From Dioscorea cayenensis subsp. rotundata (Eukaryota; Streptophyta; Magnoliopsida; Dioscoreales; Dioscoreaceae), in the NCBI RefSeq assembly GCF_009730915.1, contig NC_052475.1, positions 25,047,016-25,111,015 on the forward strand: a stretch of DNA of 64,000 bases, read 5' to 3'. Made by a program: the position numbers and the translations under genes. A model generated the notes under the pieces. That model worked only from the letters and a program-made list of their open reading frames with translations. It made no database searches and was not told the origin of the DNA. Of this stretch, positions 45,527-64,000 are shown in pieces. How positions within the stretch are numbered: the stretch's first letter is position 1; each line of letters opens with the position of its first letter.

Positions 45527-46605
45527 AACAGTGTTACTTAAATTTTTTTTTTTTATTCCCCTATCATGTTTTCTATGTGCTGTGTGTGTATTCAAACTGT
45601 GTCAAATGAAATGACATAAATATGATGTGTAAAATAATAAATTTAACTTTTATCTGCTCCTGTAGAAATCAAACCTTTCTGTGTCTCCATTTAGCAGCAG
45701 CTGGAAGAGCTATGGAGCTCTGAAGAAGGCAAAGTTCATCAACCACCAGCTCAGGTTGGTTCACTGGTTTGATTTTGCTCAATGGTCATTACCACTACTA
45801 TTATTATTAATAAGTAGGCTTTGTGTCATCTGGTGTCATGAACAATCATAAGCTTTCCATTGAGTGAGTTGAGAGCTAATGACACCCTCCACTTGATTAA
45901 CTTCGTCCATCATCCCTCATCTTTATCGGTTTGTTTATCATTGCGCACACGCTATCTTTAAAGCAACAAGATAAAACTAAATTTGAAAGCAAGCCAGCAG
46001 TGTTTCTAATATCTTGCATTGCAGATGGGCTCTCAAAATATAAGCTTTTAGCATATGAAAGAAGTTCATACCATGACCAAACAGAGGTGAAATAAATTTT
46101 CTTTTAAAAAAAAATAATAATAACCGAGGCCTGCTGATATGATAGGCTCTGAACAAAAACAAAAAAACAAAAGCCAGAGTTTCAGCCAGGCGTCCACGCC
46201 AGAAACTGCTTTATGGTGTGCTAACTCAAAAACAAGAAACACCACAGCTGCAAAAACGAACGCCATCTCATTGCCGCTTGCTGATTTTGATACTAATTCC
46301 CTTTTTTATATTGTACTCTTATAAAACTACCCTTCTGTCAAACAGAAAGCTAATGGTACCTGCAAGATCCACCAGAGAAAAAAGAGGGCGGGGCGGGGCG
46401 GGGCGGGCGGGGGATTAGTTAAACGTAGAAAACAGATGCTACCAAAAGATTGTACACATGCATATTAAGCAAATTTGTATATAAAAGCAGTTTATTCTAA
46501 ACAGGCTGTTTCTGGCAAAATGCGAATGCAAGTAAGAATTTTCATTTACCCTCATAAGTTGTGCAAAGAGTAAGCCATGCTAGTTGACTAGAAGAGCTTG
46601 TTGCC
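45527..46605. other. Intergenic between convergent genes
   Basis: This contains the 3' regions of the Tm-1-like gene (plus strand) and DHFR-TS (minus strand). The one striking feature is the G-rich tract at 46386-46413. Otherwise no gene is visible. Confidence 0.5.
46386..46413 (+). other. Potential G-quadruplex tract
   Basis: Six runs of three to five G, each separated by a single C, lie within 28 bases of otherwise AT-rich DNA. The pattern satisfies the intramolecular G-quadruplex rule with one-base loops. It lies on the plus strand, 193 bases beyond the DHFR-TS stop codon. Confidence 0.7.
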
Positions 46606-49891
<3,286 letters not shown>

Positions 49892-51600
49892 AGCTGTAGG
49901 CGAAACTCTAGAAAAACAGTGATGCCTTGTCACTTTGCTGAGAAGCCTTGATTTTAGGTAGGATTTCCTAAATTCAACTCCTAAAGAGCAACTTGAACTA
50001 ACAGATGGTACGAACTGTGCTTGTTACAAAAAATATAAAAAAAAAAAAAACAGTATTACCACAATAATGAAAGATATCCAAAACTGTCAACAAGGAAAAG
50101 ATAATGGCAAGATAAATGGTTACAGTGTTGATGGCAATCCAAAGTAAATGCTCATCACATAGAGGAAATAAACAGACTTAACATATCTCTGGAATAACCT
50201 TGGAAGCAATCCTTGCTGAGTAGATTATCCTGAACATCAACATCTGGACCGAAAACTAATCATAATCAACCATGCATTTTCATAATTACTATATAGAAAT
50301 CAAAGTTCACTATAAGCTACAAAGAATATTTGAGACAAATGAGAGCGCTAGCCAGCTTATACATATTTCATTCCTTGAACAACCATGAGTTACATTCACA
50401 GACCACTATAGACCAGCATAGCATAACCTAAACTCCTAAAGACCAACAGACATATTTAGGTGAACGGGATAATCCTGACTAACAACAGATAACCTTTTAA
50501 AAAAAAGACAATGAAAAAGAAAAGATCAACAAAGAGAAAGAAAAACGTGGAAAGGAGAAAACAAAGTGAAATCCAATAAAACCAAGTAATTCATGAAACT
50601 CTATACCAACAAATTTTAACTTAAAATTCCTATTTCCTCAGGCAAAGATGTCATAACTATTTGAATTAACTGGCAGAGGCATTGTTTAACCTTTGATTAA
50701 AGATCAAAACATCAACCTAGAAACCCTGGACAAAACATAAAATCATGCTTTTTATCTATCTGTAATCCAAGAAACAAAGGGATAGTTGATGCAACTAGTC
50801 AATACAACAAGATAATTCTTTCAATCTTTTTCCCATCTTGTCATGAAATTCAAGTTCTCCAATCTTAGGAAGATTCCACAATAATCCAAAACCTAAAATC
50901 ACTCAGAAAACCAATCAAACGAACAACAAAGGCCTAATCAAGATCAAATTTCACTAATGCTGCATCAATTTCAGGCAAAATCAAAACCTACAAAACGCTT
51001 AATCAAATAACGTAAAAACAAATTAAAATCTCCATTTCCGAGACAAACCCCACAAGAATCTGCGGTTCAAAACACAGCCAATCAAGAATACAACAAAAGA
51101 AAACCTCCAATCTCCCAAAACAATAGAAAAAAAACGCCGATTCCTTCATAAATAAAGATTCCAATCACCAATTCTCAAACAATCCGATCGCTTCCCTTTA
51201 GACATTTCTTTAAAAAAAAAAAATCCAAGAAAATCAAACCAAGATTGCAATTCAAACTATCAGATTATCACACAACACCCCAAATTCCAACAAACCAAAA
51301 CCCTAATATCCATTCACACCTCAAAACCCACATTCCCCCCATAGATTTCACACATCACCATCGATCTCCATTCAACAAAACATCCATTCCAACAGATCAA
51401 ATCATCAAGAAAAAGAAAACGTACCAAGTGATCAGAGCTCTCACCTGGACTTGGATCGAATCCCTAGCGCCGGAATCAGCCCCTCCTGATCTTGGAGTTT
51501 CCAAGAAAGGGCCGAGGGTTTGGATTGGAACAAAACCCAGGCAGAGCAAAAGGAACAGTGAGCGAACTTCGAGAACGCGTGTTTTTTGGGTTCGATAGTG
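49892..51600 (-). other. DHFR-TS 5' leader with large intron
   Basis: A good donor (ccag|gtgaga, exon end at 51446) and an acceptor (gcacag|ttcg, exon start at 50014) bracket a 1.4-kb intron in the 5' untranslated region. The leader exons, about 51446-51600 and 49892-50014, contain no ATG. This supports the start at 49891. Leader introns of this kind often raise expression in plants. Confidence 0.6.
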
Positions 51601-51625
51601 CCGCCAAGTCGCCCGCCCGGCCCTC

Positions 51626-51633
51626 TATTTATA
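51626..51633 (-). promoter_or_regulatory. TATA box of DHFR-TS
   Basis: The complement reads tataaata within a GC-rich stretch, about 30 bases upstream of the inferred transcription start near 51600. Confidence 0.6.
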
Positions 51634-51649
51634 AGGGGAAAAGAATTGG

Positions 51650-54372
51650 GAGCCAGCCACATTTACCAAACTGTCCCTGTTTTTCACCTCAATTTACTGC
51701 ATAAATTTGTTAATTCAGACGAAGATGTCCTTCTAAAATAAAAAAGTAATATCAACGACCATTTAGTCTATTGACATCAGATCTTTTGCGTAGGGTATTC
51801 GTCTTGAGTGTCAAGCGTAGCTTCTAAAATAAAAGCACAATTGTGTTCATCTCTGGGTTCCGACGTTTGTCACCTTTCTCAAAAAAAAAAAATAAATAAA
51901 TAAATAAATAACAACCAAAATTTGTTGATTATGTTTTAAAATTTTTTAATTCTTGAAACTATATTAATAAAATTTAAAAATAAAATAAAATTTCTAAAAT
52001 CATTATTTGATGACTTAAATATTTACTGAGATTAATGGGTTAAAACAAAAAAAAAAAAAATTGATAGAATGATATTTTACTGAAATATTTCACGTGGATA
52101 CAACCAAACTTCGGGTTATATTATAGAGTTAGCCTTTTTTATTGATTCATTAAACTAAGCTTGATTAATTTTTTTTTTTTTAACAAAATGTGACAAACTC
52201 ATATACGATCAGATGTGTGTGTACAAGAGCAATACAGGCTTGCCAATATGAGAGCAAGTAATGGGACCTTTAGCTATTAATCCGGACCACTAGCTTCCAT
52301 TAGCTTTGTGTAAATCATACTGTCCACAGTAGGACCCATGTTGGTAGACCAAAAACTATTTGGCAGTTCAATTATATGTTAGAGTTGGCAAATCATGTGC
52401 AACCGTGATCTTATGCGCAAGAAACTCTCACCCGTTGCATGGATTCACATGAGCATGATCACACCAAAATGACACATTTGTATTAAAAAAAAAAAAAAAG
52501 TATAAAAATATTAAAAAGGGCATTACCATCATCTCCTCCCTTCTCTACTAATTAAGAACCTCTCAATTAATTGTGTTGACGTGGGGACATCAATTACTCT
52601 TTCATTTTTGTTTGCATTCAAGATACTTGTGTCTCGTTTAAGTTTTTAGATTGCGTCAAATAAAGATATTCAAACTCTTCCTTCAATCAAAACCTATTTT
52701 CATAAAAAATAAATAAATAAATAATACGTTGAATCAATACTGAAAAAAAAGTTGACAATAGATTGTAATTAAATATTTATGTTCATTCTTAACATCATAA
52801 AACATCGCCTCATTTATTAAATAAATCTTTTTAGTTTAAATTCAAATAAAATGTTATGAAAAGACTAAATTAAGTATACTTGGAAAGTGATCAAAGTAAA
52901 TATAAAATAAATATATTTTACGTGGTTCTGTGATCAAAGTAAACATTTTCATATATACCATAAACTATAATAATAACTTCCAGATTAAAACCCAAAATAA
53001 AAATTTTCATATAATATTACTAAACTCTCCCTAAATAATTGACCATATCAATTAATTTTTTTCAAGATCATTCTCAAGTTGTTGGGTGGAATATTTATTA
53101 TTTTCCCAAATCACAAAGGACAAACTAGGGCATAAAGGTGAAAGTTTAATTCCAATTATATACTTTTTTAGGGAAATGATTAATAGGTGGCCACCATAAC
53201 ATCATGTGATGCATGAATTTCCCCAACTAACAATTTCATTTCCAAATTCATCCAATGTTGCTTAAATTTTAAGTTCTATCTAATCAAAGATTAGCAAACA
53301 CCAAGTAATAATCCTGTACAAAAACAAGCATAAGTACAAGAAAACAATACAGATTTCTCCTTTAAACATGAGGAAATTGTCACATCATATAGTGTTTATT
53401 TAGTTCAGTACACAATCAAATGACAAAGAGAGCATGATGAACAGGATTAATTAATTACCTTTGTAGAATCAGTGGTCCCTTTTTAGCTGAAAACCAGAAA
53501 CAAAAATTTCAATTCCAATGTGCTAGCTCTGAAGCTATGCAGGGCCAGAAGCAGTAGTTTCATTCTCACAATTTGACTATAAAAGCTATTTGTTGAAACA
53601 AAAGACATCACTAATCCAGGCACTTTCTGAAGTAATTAGAAATATTGAAAATTCCACCATTAATGGTGATCATTCATATTCTCAATCAATAACTATCAAC
53701 TACCTTTGTTGTACAGAAGATAGAAACCATGAGTTGAAATACCTGGGGCTAACAGACATAGTTTTTTATCACAAGAGTTTAGATTAGCATCCAATTGAGA
53801 TATGATTTAAAAAAATATATATATAATATAAAAATAAAGACAAACAAAACAGTGGATTCTTCATTCAGATTAATTTCAGTTTCAAAACAGATGAGGCATG
53901 CACTGGTACACATGAGATGTCAGTTTGATCCATAAGTTATTGATAAACAAACAGTTAGAAATACGATAATTAACATGAAGAATAAGCAACTGACCAATTA
54001 ATGCTGCAACTGTAGTTGCCTTTTATGTAAATGCAACAACTGATAAGATCAAAGCAAGCTAAACCATATTCATCAGTTGCCAAGTATCCAAAAGAAATGA
54101 AATGGAAAGAAAACTACTTGTGATGCTTACTGATAGAATTGTCTGAGACACTTTTATTGCTCAATGAATAATTTGCTAATAAATTTTCAATTAATTTGAA
54201 CATTGCTAGCCAAAATGATATAATGAACTTAGGCAGTACAATGGAGATTGGAAAAGACATTGTTCCAAATACACTAATAAAATTACACGGCAAGAAAACA
54301 GTTGCAACACTGACTTAAAGCCCAAACGAGAAGTCACCTTCCTTTCAGATTTCATTCATCAATAATCATAGT
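51650..54372. other. Intergenic, no gene recognised
   Basis: This 2.7-kb AT-rich stretch has short aaat and poly-A tracts, for example around 51880-51910 and 52700-52725. I see no exon, complete transposon or RNA gene. It separates the promoter of DHFR-TS from the 3' end of the decarboxylase gene. Confidence 0.4.
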
Positions 54373-57938
<3,566 letters not shown>

Positions 57939-57949
57939 TCATGTTGGGA

Positions 57950-57957
57950 TTTTTATA
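57950..57957 (-). promoter_or_regulatory. Possible TATA box of the decarboxylase gene
   Basis: The complement reads tataaaaa, 66-73 bases upstream of the ATG at 57884. This leaves room for a leader of about 40 bases. Confidence 0.5.
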
Positions 57958-57959
57958 GC

Positions 57960-59173
57960 GACAGTTGTTGGTTCAAGGTTTAGGGTTTTGGATTTTTAAA
58001 TTGAATTAGGGAAATAAACCATATTAATTTTTTTTTTTCTTTGAATGATGCCAGAGTTTTTTATTTTTATTTTTTTTAATTGGTAATAGTTTCAAATGAT
58101 GGTAGTTTTAGCTGAGCACATGAGCACAGAGGTTAATTCATTTCCTTTTAAAGCATTTGTTAAGTTTTTATATTTATTTTCTTTATTTATCAACTTATTA
58201 TTCATTGTTATTTTATCCACTACAAAAAAAAAATTTTTTGGGGGTCTTTATAAAAAACAAAGAGCAAAGGTTTTTTTTTTAATATATATATATATTAAAT
58301 TTAAAAAATATATCAAATACATATTGTACTGTTTTTAGTTATATGGTTAAAAAAAAAAAGGAGTTTTTTATAACTCAAAAAGATATAATATGTACTGCTT
58401 TTAATATTTTATGCGCACTTTGATTAATAATAACCCGAGTTCAACAAAAATGCACATTTTTAATAATTTTTTTTAAAAAAATATAATAATAATTTAAAAA
58501 ACCGCTAAGGGAGTAGAAAATAGAAATTAAAATTGGCTTTACATATGTATTTTTTAATTCAAATATACACTAATGATGAAAAAAAACCACTCTTATTTTT
58601 GTCTCATTATTATATAATGTTATTATATTAATGGATGTAGTTTATCTTTTTTTAAAAAAAAAAAAATTATACATAATTTTAATTTAATTATATTATATAA
58701 CATTCATTTATAATAAATAAATCAATTGATAAAACTCAACAACCAAAAGAACCAGAATTAGAGAGACTTGAATTGGTTAATGGTTAATGTGTATCCAACC
58801 CAAGATGGGTTGCACCGCCACCCTTAAACCTATAATTAGCACTTGATAGTTAGTTTAAAGAATTAACGGAGTGGCTTGCATTTTGACATCCTTTTCTCTT
58901 CTTAAAAGGACCACGTCAAACACTCCATAACAAAAAGCACTCTCCCTCCATTTTTGCAGGTCATTAAAACACCCTCCTCTTTCTCCCTTTCTTTCTATGC
59001 CCCAATATTGCATCACATAGGTCCTCTCTTCTCTCTTTCTCTCTTGTTCTCTTTTCTCTCCATGCCATTTGCATTCCTTCTTCAAAGTAATGCATGAATT
59101 ACATTAACTATTCCTATTTCAACATAACAAGCTTGTAAGTTCTTGATGAACAGGTCCAGCTCGCGCGCGAGCC
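57960..59173. other. Divergent intergenic region
   Basis: AT-rich, with several A and T runs. At 58970-59060 there is a pyrimidine-rich block (ctctctttctctcttgttct type) that looks like the 5' leader of the Sec14-like gene. A possible leader intron (gtaagt at 59131, acag at 59149-59152) precedes its ATG. No other gene is seen. Confidence 0.4.
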
Positions 59174-62100
59174 ATGAATGAAGTAATGTCAGGACCTCTA
59201 GACCGATCTTCCAGACCAGGTGATTCAATATATATATTCAGTGTTCTTCTCTGGTTTTTCTTGTTTTGAATTTCATGTATTAATTGTATAATGATGTTAA
59301 CTAAGTTTAAAAAAAAAAAAAAGGTTTGAATGGTTATCAAGAGGAGAAAAGAGACAGAAGATCCGATGTAGATATTAACTCAGAGGATGAAAGGAAGAAA
59401 AGGGCTGGTTCTTTGAAGAAGAAGGCTATTACTGCCTCTGCAAAATTCAAGAACTCATTGACAAAGAGGAGTAGAAGACGTAGTAGTAGCAGGGTCATGT
59501 CTGTCTCGATTGAGGACGTGCGCGACGCTGAAGAAATGGGCGCTGTTGATGCCTTCCGACAAACTCTTATTCTCGAGGAGTTGCTCCCCTCTCAACATGA
59601 TGATTATCATATGATGCTTAGGTGCTTTTTTATATTAGAATGTTGTCGAATGTATTTTATAATTTTATCATGGTATCAGAGCTAGAATTAGTGTCTGTGT
59701 GTGTATATGATACACGCAGATTTTTGAGGGCGAGAAAGTTTGATATCGAGAAGGCAAAGCAAATGTGGAGTGACATGCTTCAATGGCGTAAGGAATTCGA
59801 TGCTGATGCAATCCTTGAAGTATGTCTTTTTTTATTTTTTTCAGATTAAGGTTTTAGGATGGATTGAATTTGGTGTTAAAAGGTTTGGTGCTATGTATAG
59901 GATTTTGAATTCGCAGAAATAGATCAAGTCTTGCAACATTACCCACAAGGTCATCATGGAGTGGACAAGCAAGGCAGGCCTGTTTACATTGAAAGGCTGG
60001 GGCAGATAGATGTGAATAAGCTCATGCAAGTGACAACCATGGATCGATACGTTAAATATCATGTAAAGGAGTTTGAGAGGACCTTCAAAGTCAAATTCCC
60101 TGCTTGTTCTCTTGCAGCAAAGAAACACATTGATCAGAGCACTACCATTCTTGATGTTCAGGGTGTTGTATGTTAATGTCACTCAAATCTTTGAATTTTA
60201 TCTGAATGCTATTTATATGTAACCTTTTCTTTTATGTTTTTGTTGTGGAATTCAATTTTTAGGGATATAAACATCTGACTAAGACAGCAAGAGAACTTAT
60301 CGGCCGTCTTCAGAAAATTGATGGTGATAATTATCCTGAGGTATACAAAATTATCAATATAATTACTCTAGCAAATGTGTTTTAAATGTTGGAATTATCT
60401 TCTTCGTTTTTTTTTTATGGCAGACCTTGAATCAAATGTTCATCATCAATGCTGGTAATGGATTTAGACTGCTTTGGAATACCATAAAGACTTTCCTTGA
60501 CCCTAAAACAACTGCAAAGATTCATGTGAGCTCTTTTCCATTAATATCTGCATTTCTGCAGAGCTTGCTTTTTGATCCTAGTGTTAATGTATCACTTCAG
60601 GTTCTTGGCAATAAGTATCAGAGTAAGCTGCTTGAAGTGATTGATGCAAGGTAAAGAGGAACCATATCATGTAATTGGTGCTCTTTTACAGCAAAAAATG
60701 CAAGTTAAGGTGTTAATTGAGTTTAATTTGTTTCGATAGTGAACTCCCTGACTTCCTCGGAGGTACTTGCACATGCTCAGAACATGGAGGCTGCCTTCGA
60801 TCCGACAAAGGTCCATGGAAGGATGCTGACATCCTTAGGGTAAACATTGCCTTGTTAGTTCGATATCCCATTCGGTATTTTCAATTTTGCTGATTAATAA
60901 TACTACATTCATAATTTGCATGTCAACAGATGGTTCGGAATGGATATGCAAAGTGTGGAAGGCACAGGAGAAATTCATCCATTGATGAAAAGACTATCTC
61001 TGAGGATGACATAACATATCCGTCGGTGATACTCTATGCTTCATGAGACCGGTTTCGCTTTTTTGATAATGTCCTTTGCATCATGTATTAATTAAAACTT
61101 AATGAATTTTCTTCTTCAAATCCTTTCCAAAGGAGACCATTGTGGATGCCGAATCTCCTAGATTTCCAAGGTCGAAGATTGAGCACCCACACTTGTCCCC
61201 GCTCCGCGAAGAAGTAAGAGACTACCACCAGGTTTCAGCTTCTCTGCCTATTTTCACATTAACATACAACTATACTATATACAATAATGATCTAATATAA
61301 TGTAAATACATAAAGTAACATTCTAATATATCTAAAGATCTCAATGTATTCGCAACTCTAATCTGCAGATTCCTCCTGTGACTTCCTCTTTTGTTTATGA
61401 TGATTACATCCCCATGGTTGACAAGGTTGTGGATGCAACAACCTGGAATAAGAATGCACTGAATGATAAGCTTGCAATCAATAAAGGTATGTCTTATAAT
61501 GCAAACTCTTCATCCAATGTGCTCATCAGATGAATCAAAATCAAAACTGTTGTTATTTGGTGCTGTAGGTGCTTCTTATGACATGCCAGATCCTTGCAAA
61601 GTCCCAGTATATCTGAACAACAACAAAAACAACAATATACTGACAGGAGTAATGGCCTTTGTCATGGGTATTGTCACAGTTGTCAGAGTATCAAGAAGAA
61701 TGCCGAACAAGATCGTCGGAGCAGCATTAGAGTATGCTGCTCCTGTGCAATCTGCTGACACTTTAGTTAAAAGCCAAATGCTGCAGCAGCAGCAGCAGCA
61801 GATGTTCTCGCGGGTTGTTTCACCGGCTGAATTCTCAGCAGTGGTGAAGCGTCTTGCAGATATGGAAGAAAAGATGACCAATGTCAGCATGAAGCCTGCA
61901 GAGATGCCATTGGATAAGGAAGAGATGCTTAATGCTGCTGTTAGCCGTGTTGAAGCTTTGGAAGCTGAACTTAGTACTACTAAGAAGGTATGAATATAAA
62001 AAAAAAAAAATAACAATTAAATCAGAGAACTATTTTAATATAATGAGAATTCTTGTCACAGCTTCTGGAGGACGCTCTTGCTCGCCAACAGGAGGTTCTT

Positions 62101-62247
62101 GCTTATATTGATAACAAGAAGAAGAAGAAGAAAAACAAGTTGGTAATTGAGACCCAGGATATTGCTATTAAGTACATGATTGGAATTTTTTTTAACAATG
62201 TGATTAATAATTTGGCATTTTGATTGCAGAATCCGTTTTGTTGGTAG
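59174..62247 (+). CDS. Sec14-nodulin phosphatidylinositol/phosphatidylcholine transfer protein (SFH type)
   Basis: This protein is predicted to bind and exchange phosphatidylinositol and phosphatidylcholine and to stimulate phosphoinositide synthesis at membranes, which in Arabidopsis relatives supports polarised growth. Fourteen exons (59174-59219, 59324-59621, 59720-59819, 59901-60167, 60263-60340, 60424-60525, 60601-60650, 60740-60839, 60930-61025, 61133-61231, 61369-61486, 61569-61987, 62062-62142, 62230-62247) give 623 residues. A basic Ser/Arg-rich N-terminus is followed by CRAL-TRIO-N ([21 protein letters not shown]), the Sec14 lipid-binding fold ([15 protein letters not shown], [59 protein letters not shown]), a linker, and the nodulin-like tail with a Gln run (61783-61802), a coiled coil, a Lys run and the end NPFCW. 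A start at the fifth codon, [11 protein letters not shown], is equally possible. Confidence 0.93.
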
Positions 62248-62912
62248 AAAGGTGGGGAAGCTTACAGTCTGAATACTTTAGCTGTGAATTGTTGTTGAAG
62301 CTGATTAATGGCAGCTCCTAATTAGGGACAACTGAATGTTGTACTCCTTTATGTTTGATCTCTGTATACTTGTCATATATTGATCCAAGGTTTCAGTTAT
62401 ATATCATTCACAATTCTCTCAACTTTCTGCATCACCAGTTCCAGTTCATCTGATGTTTATGTTATGATTATGGAAGTCTATCAGGGTCTCCTCTGAGCAA
62501 GAGAAACTTTAAGAGCTTGTTATAATTTTTTGGTTTCTTTAGGACTGAGTTTTGACAGTGAATTGCCATTGCCATAAACTGTATAGTTTGAAGGAGAAAA
62601 TATATAGAAGCTTAATGTTTTCCAATTTTTAATTGGATTTAAACTCCTAATTTTTTTTTTCTGAAAAGAAAACAGAGATAAGTATTCATAAAATTATAGC
62701 AAGACTAATTTGATTGTTCTTCGATCAGTTTAAAACTTACTGGAGTTTCATTTCTAAATTTTTGCAAACTTGCTTCAAAATCCAAAATAAGACCGACAAC
62801 CACATTCAAAAGTAGCAAAAACAGTCCATGAAGGCACTCTCTCCAATTTAAAATGGTTTCATTATTGATTCTATTTCTTATAATCATGCAAATGCCCACG
62901 AGTCAGGAGTTG

Positions 62913-62956
<44 letters not shown>

Positions 62957-63660
62957 TAGTCCTTAATTAACCTTCCATCTGATTTGAGGAAGATCCGAAA
63001 TCTCAATCTTGCACTTGAGGAGGTAAAAAATTATTAAACTTGTGGTGCTAGCTCATTTCTGATGACATAAACCAATTTACATGGATTGGGATGTTAAATT
63101 TTTGCTATTACTTCTGATTATATGACCGCTTGACTGCAGTGCTTGATCTAAACTGACCAAAGACTAGCTATGTCTATCATATTTTTGCAGAATGATCTTT
63201 CATTCATTTTTGTCACATTTATCATTGGACTGAGAACAACCCTGAGCATCTGCCTAAATATAATGAATTAGATCATTGTGAATTTGTGATAGGCATTTAA
63301 GTGGATTAACTTGCCGGTTACTAACTTAATACTTTGTATTTTTCTTTTTTCTTTTTCTTTTTCTTAAATGTCAAGGATTTCTATCAAAATTTATTGGATA
63401 TCTTTAATAAAGTGTGGTTCATTAAAATTTATTGTATATTTACTGTGGTTAATTCAGCTTTTTTATGTGTGTATAATGTATATATATCAAATATATAAGA
63501 GAAAATTAATATGAGTTACATATGGTTTTTAAGATTAACCATCCTCTTAATCACAAGATTCACAACCCAATAAATCCAATACCCAATCAAAATTAATTTC
63601 CAAGCTTGCCTCGAGATATGGCCATAGAGCCTATCAACCGTTGAGGAAAGCACGTGCCAA
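62248..63660. other. 3' region and intergenic DNA with ATT microsatellite
   Basis: The 3' untranslated region of the Sec14-like gene probably extends to about 62600. An (ATT)n microsatellite of about 12 units lies at 62917-62956. No further gene is recognised before the leader at 63.7 kb. Confidence 0.45.
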
Positions 63661-63670
63661 GCTTCCAGTG

Positions 63671-64000
63671 TATATTTATATAGACCCCCTCATATTAGAT
63701 CAAATTCACGACCGCGGCCTATTTTTATTTTTTAAAGCTCCCGGAACACACACGTCCAACGAAATTGAAGAAGAAGAAGAAGAAGAAGAAGAAGAATCGA
63801 GAATTCTCTGCTTGGCCTTCGGATTGGATCGCTGCCTCTCTTCATCTCCATTCTCGTTTGGGGGGTTAGTGATCATCAACCTCATCTTTATCTTGTTATT
63901 CGTTGTTCTTTTAATTGGGTCGCCGATTTCTTTTTTTTTTTTCCTGATTTTTTTTCTCTTTTTTTTGTTTGTGTGGGCTTTGTGAGTTGATCTTGTTTTT
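63671..64000 (+). promoter_or_regulatory. Putative promoter and 5' leader of a further gene
   Basis: A TATA-like tatttatatag (63672-63682) is followed by a leader with a gaa repeat (63767-63796) and ct-rich, intron-free sequence to about 63866. There a donor-like ggggg|gttagt is followed by strongly T-rich DNA like the start of a leader intron. No coding exon lies within the window, so the product is unknown. Confidence 0.35.

Noticed and set aside
63641-63985. 114-residue open frame at the right edge
   Set aside because: It runs through the putative promoter, a gaa repeat and T-rich DNA. Composition and position fit a leader and intron, not protein.

Overview
This is nuclear DNA of a flowering plant. 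Genes carry many introns with GT-AG borders, intergenic DNA is AT-rich, and plant transposon families are nested in one another (hAT, Mutator-like, CACTA, Harbinger-like MITEs, Ty1/copia, L1-type LINEs, tRNA-derived SINEs). The genes include plant-specific families: SABATH methyltransferases, a bifunctional DHFR-TS, a plastid-type diaminopimelate decarboxylase and a Sec14-nodulin protein. I cannot name the species from sequence alone. A non-grass monocot such as a yam is only a guess.

Region 1 (1-37 kb) is transposon-rich and holds a decaying SABATH methyltransferase cluster, all on the minus strand. An intact four-exon gene (5647-7095) and its near-identical copy (13704-15151) lie in a direct duplication of about 4 kb of shared sequence, 8 kb apart. 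Two further SABATH remnants lie at 9.4-10.2 kb and 27.4-28.1 kb. After the duplication, the second copy received a truncated LINE (15459-15814) and a segment ending in a CACTA terminus (17068-18967). Its left edge abuts an LTR end at 13472, next to a 1,000-base assembly gap (10703-11702). A 4.7-kb Mutator-like element with a perfect 9-bp target duplication (22352-27072) carries a broken DUF1985-like gene, a transposase N-terminal fragment and unusual arrays of GTTTAA cores spaced about 20 bp apart. A dead Ty1/copia element with both LTRs fills 29277-34969, and LINE remains follow to 36.9 kb.

Region 2 (38-64 kb) is gene-rich. In order it contains an intact SABATH gene (38242-39595, +), a Tm-1-like UPF0261/TIM-barrel gene of nine exons (40087-45526, +), DHFR-TS of ten coding exons (46606-49891, -), chloroplast diaminopimelate decarboxylase of eight exons (54373-57884, -), and a Sec14-nodulin lipid-transfer gene of fourteen exons (59174-62247, +). 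The last 350 bases look like the promoter and 5' leader of another plus-strand gene. For all five, the exon lengths I derived sum to an uninterrupted reading frame (366, 777, 542, 483 and 623 residues).

The genes do not form one pathway. DHFR-TS (folate and dTMP) and DAP decarboxylase (lysine) are housekeeping enzymes, the Sec14-like protein handles phosphoinositides, SABATH enzymes methylate small carboxylic acids or N-heterocycles, and Tm-1-like proteins are known in tomato as inhibitors of tobamovirus RNA replication. The strongest leads are the phased GTTTAA arrays in the Mutator-like element, the local homopolymer expansion that scrambles the active-site segment of the second SABATH copy, and a GC-AG intron in DHFR-TS.
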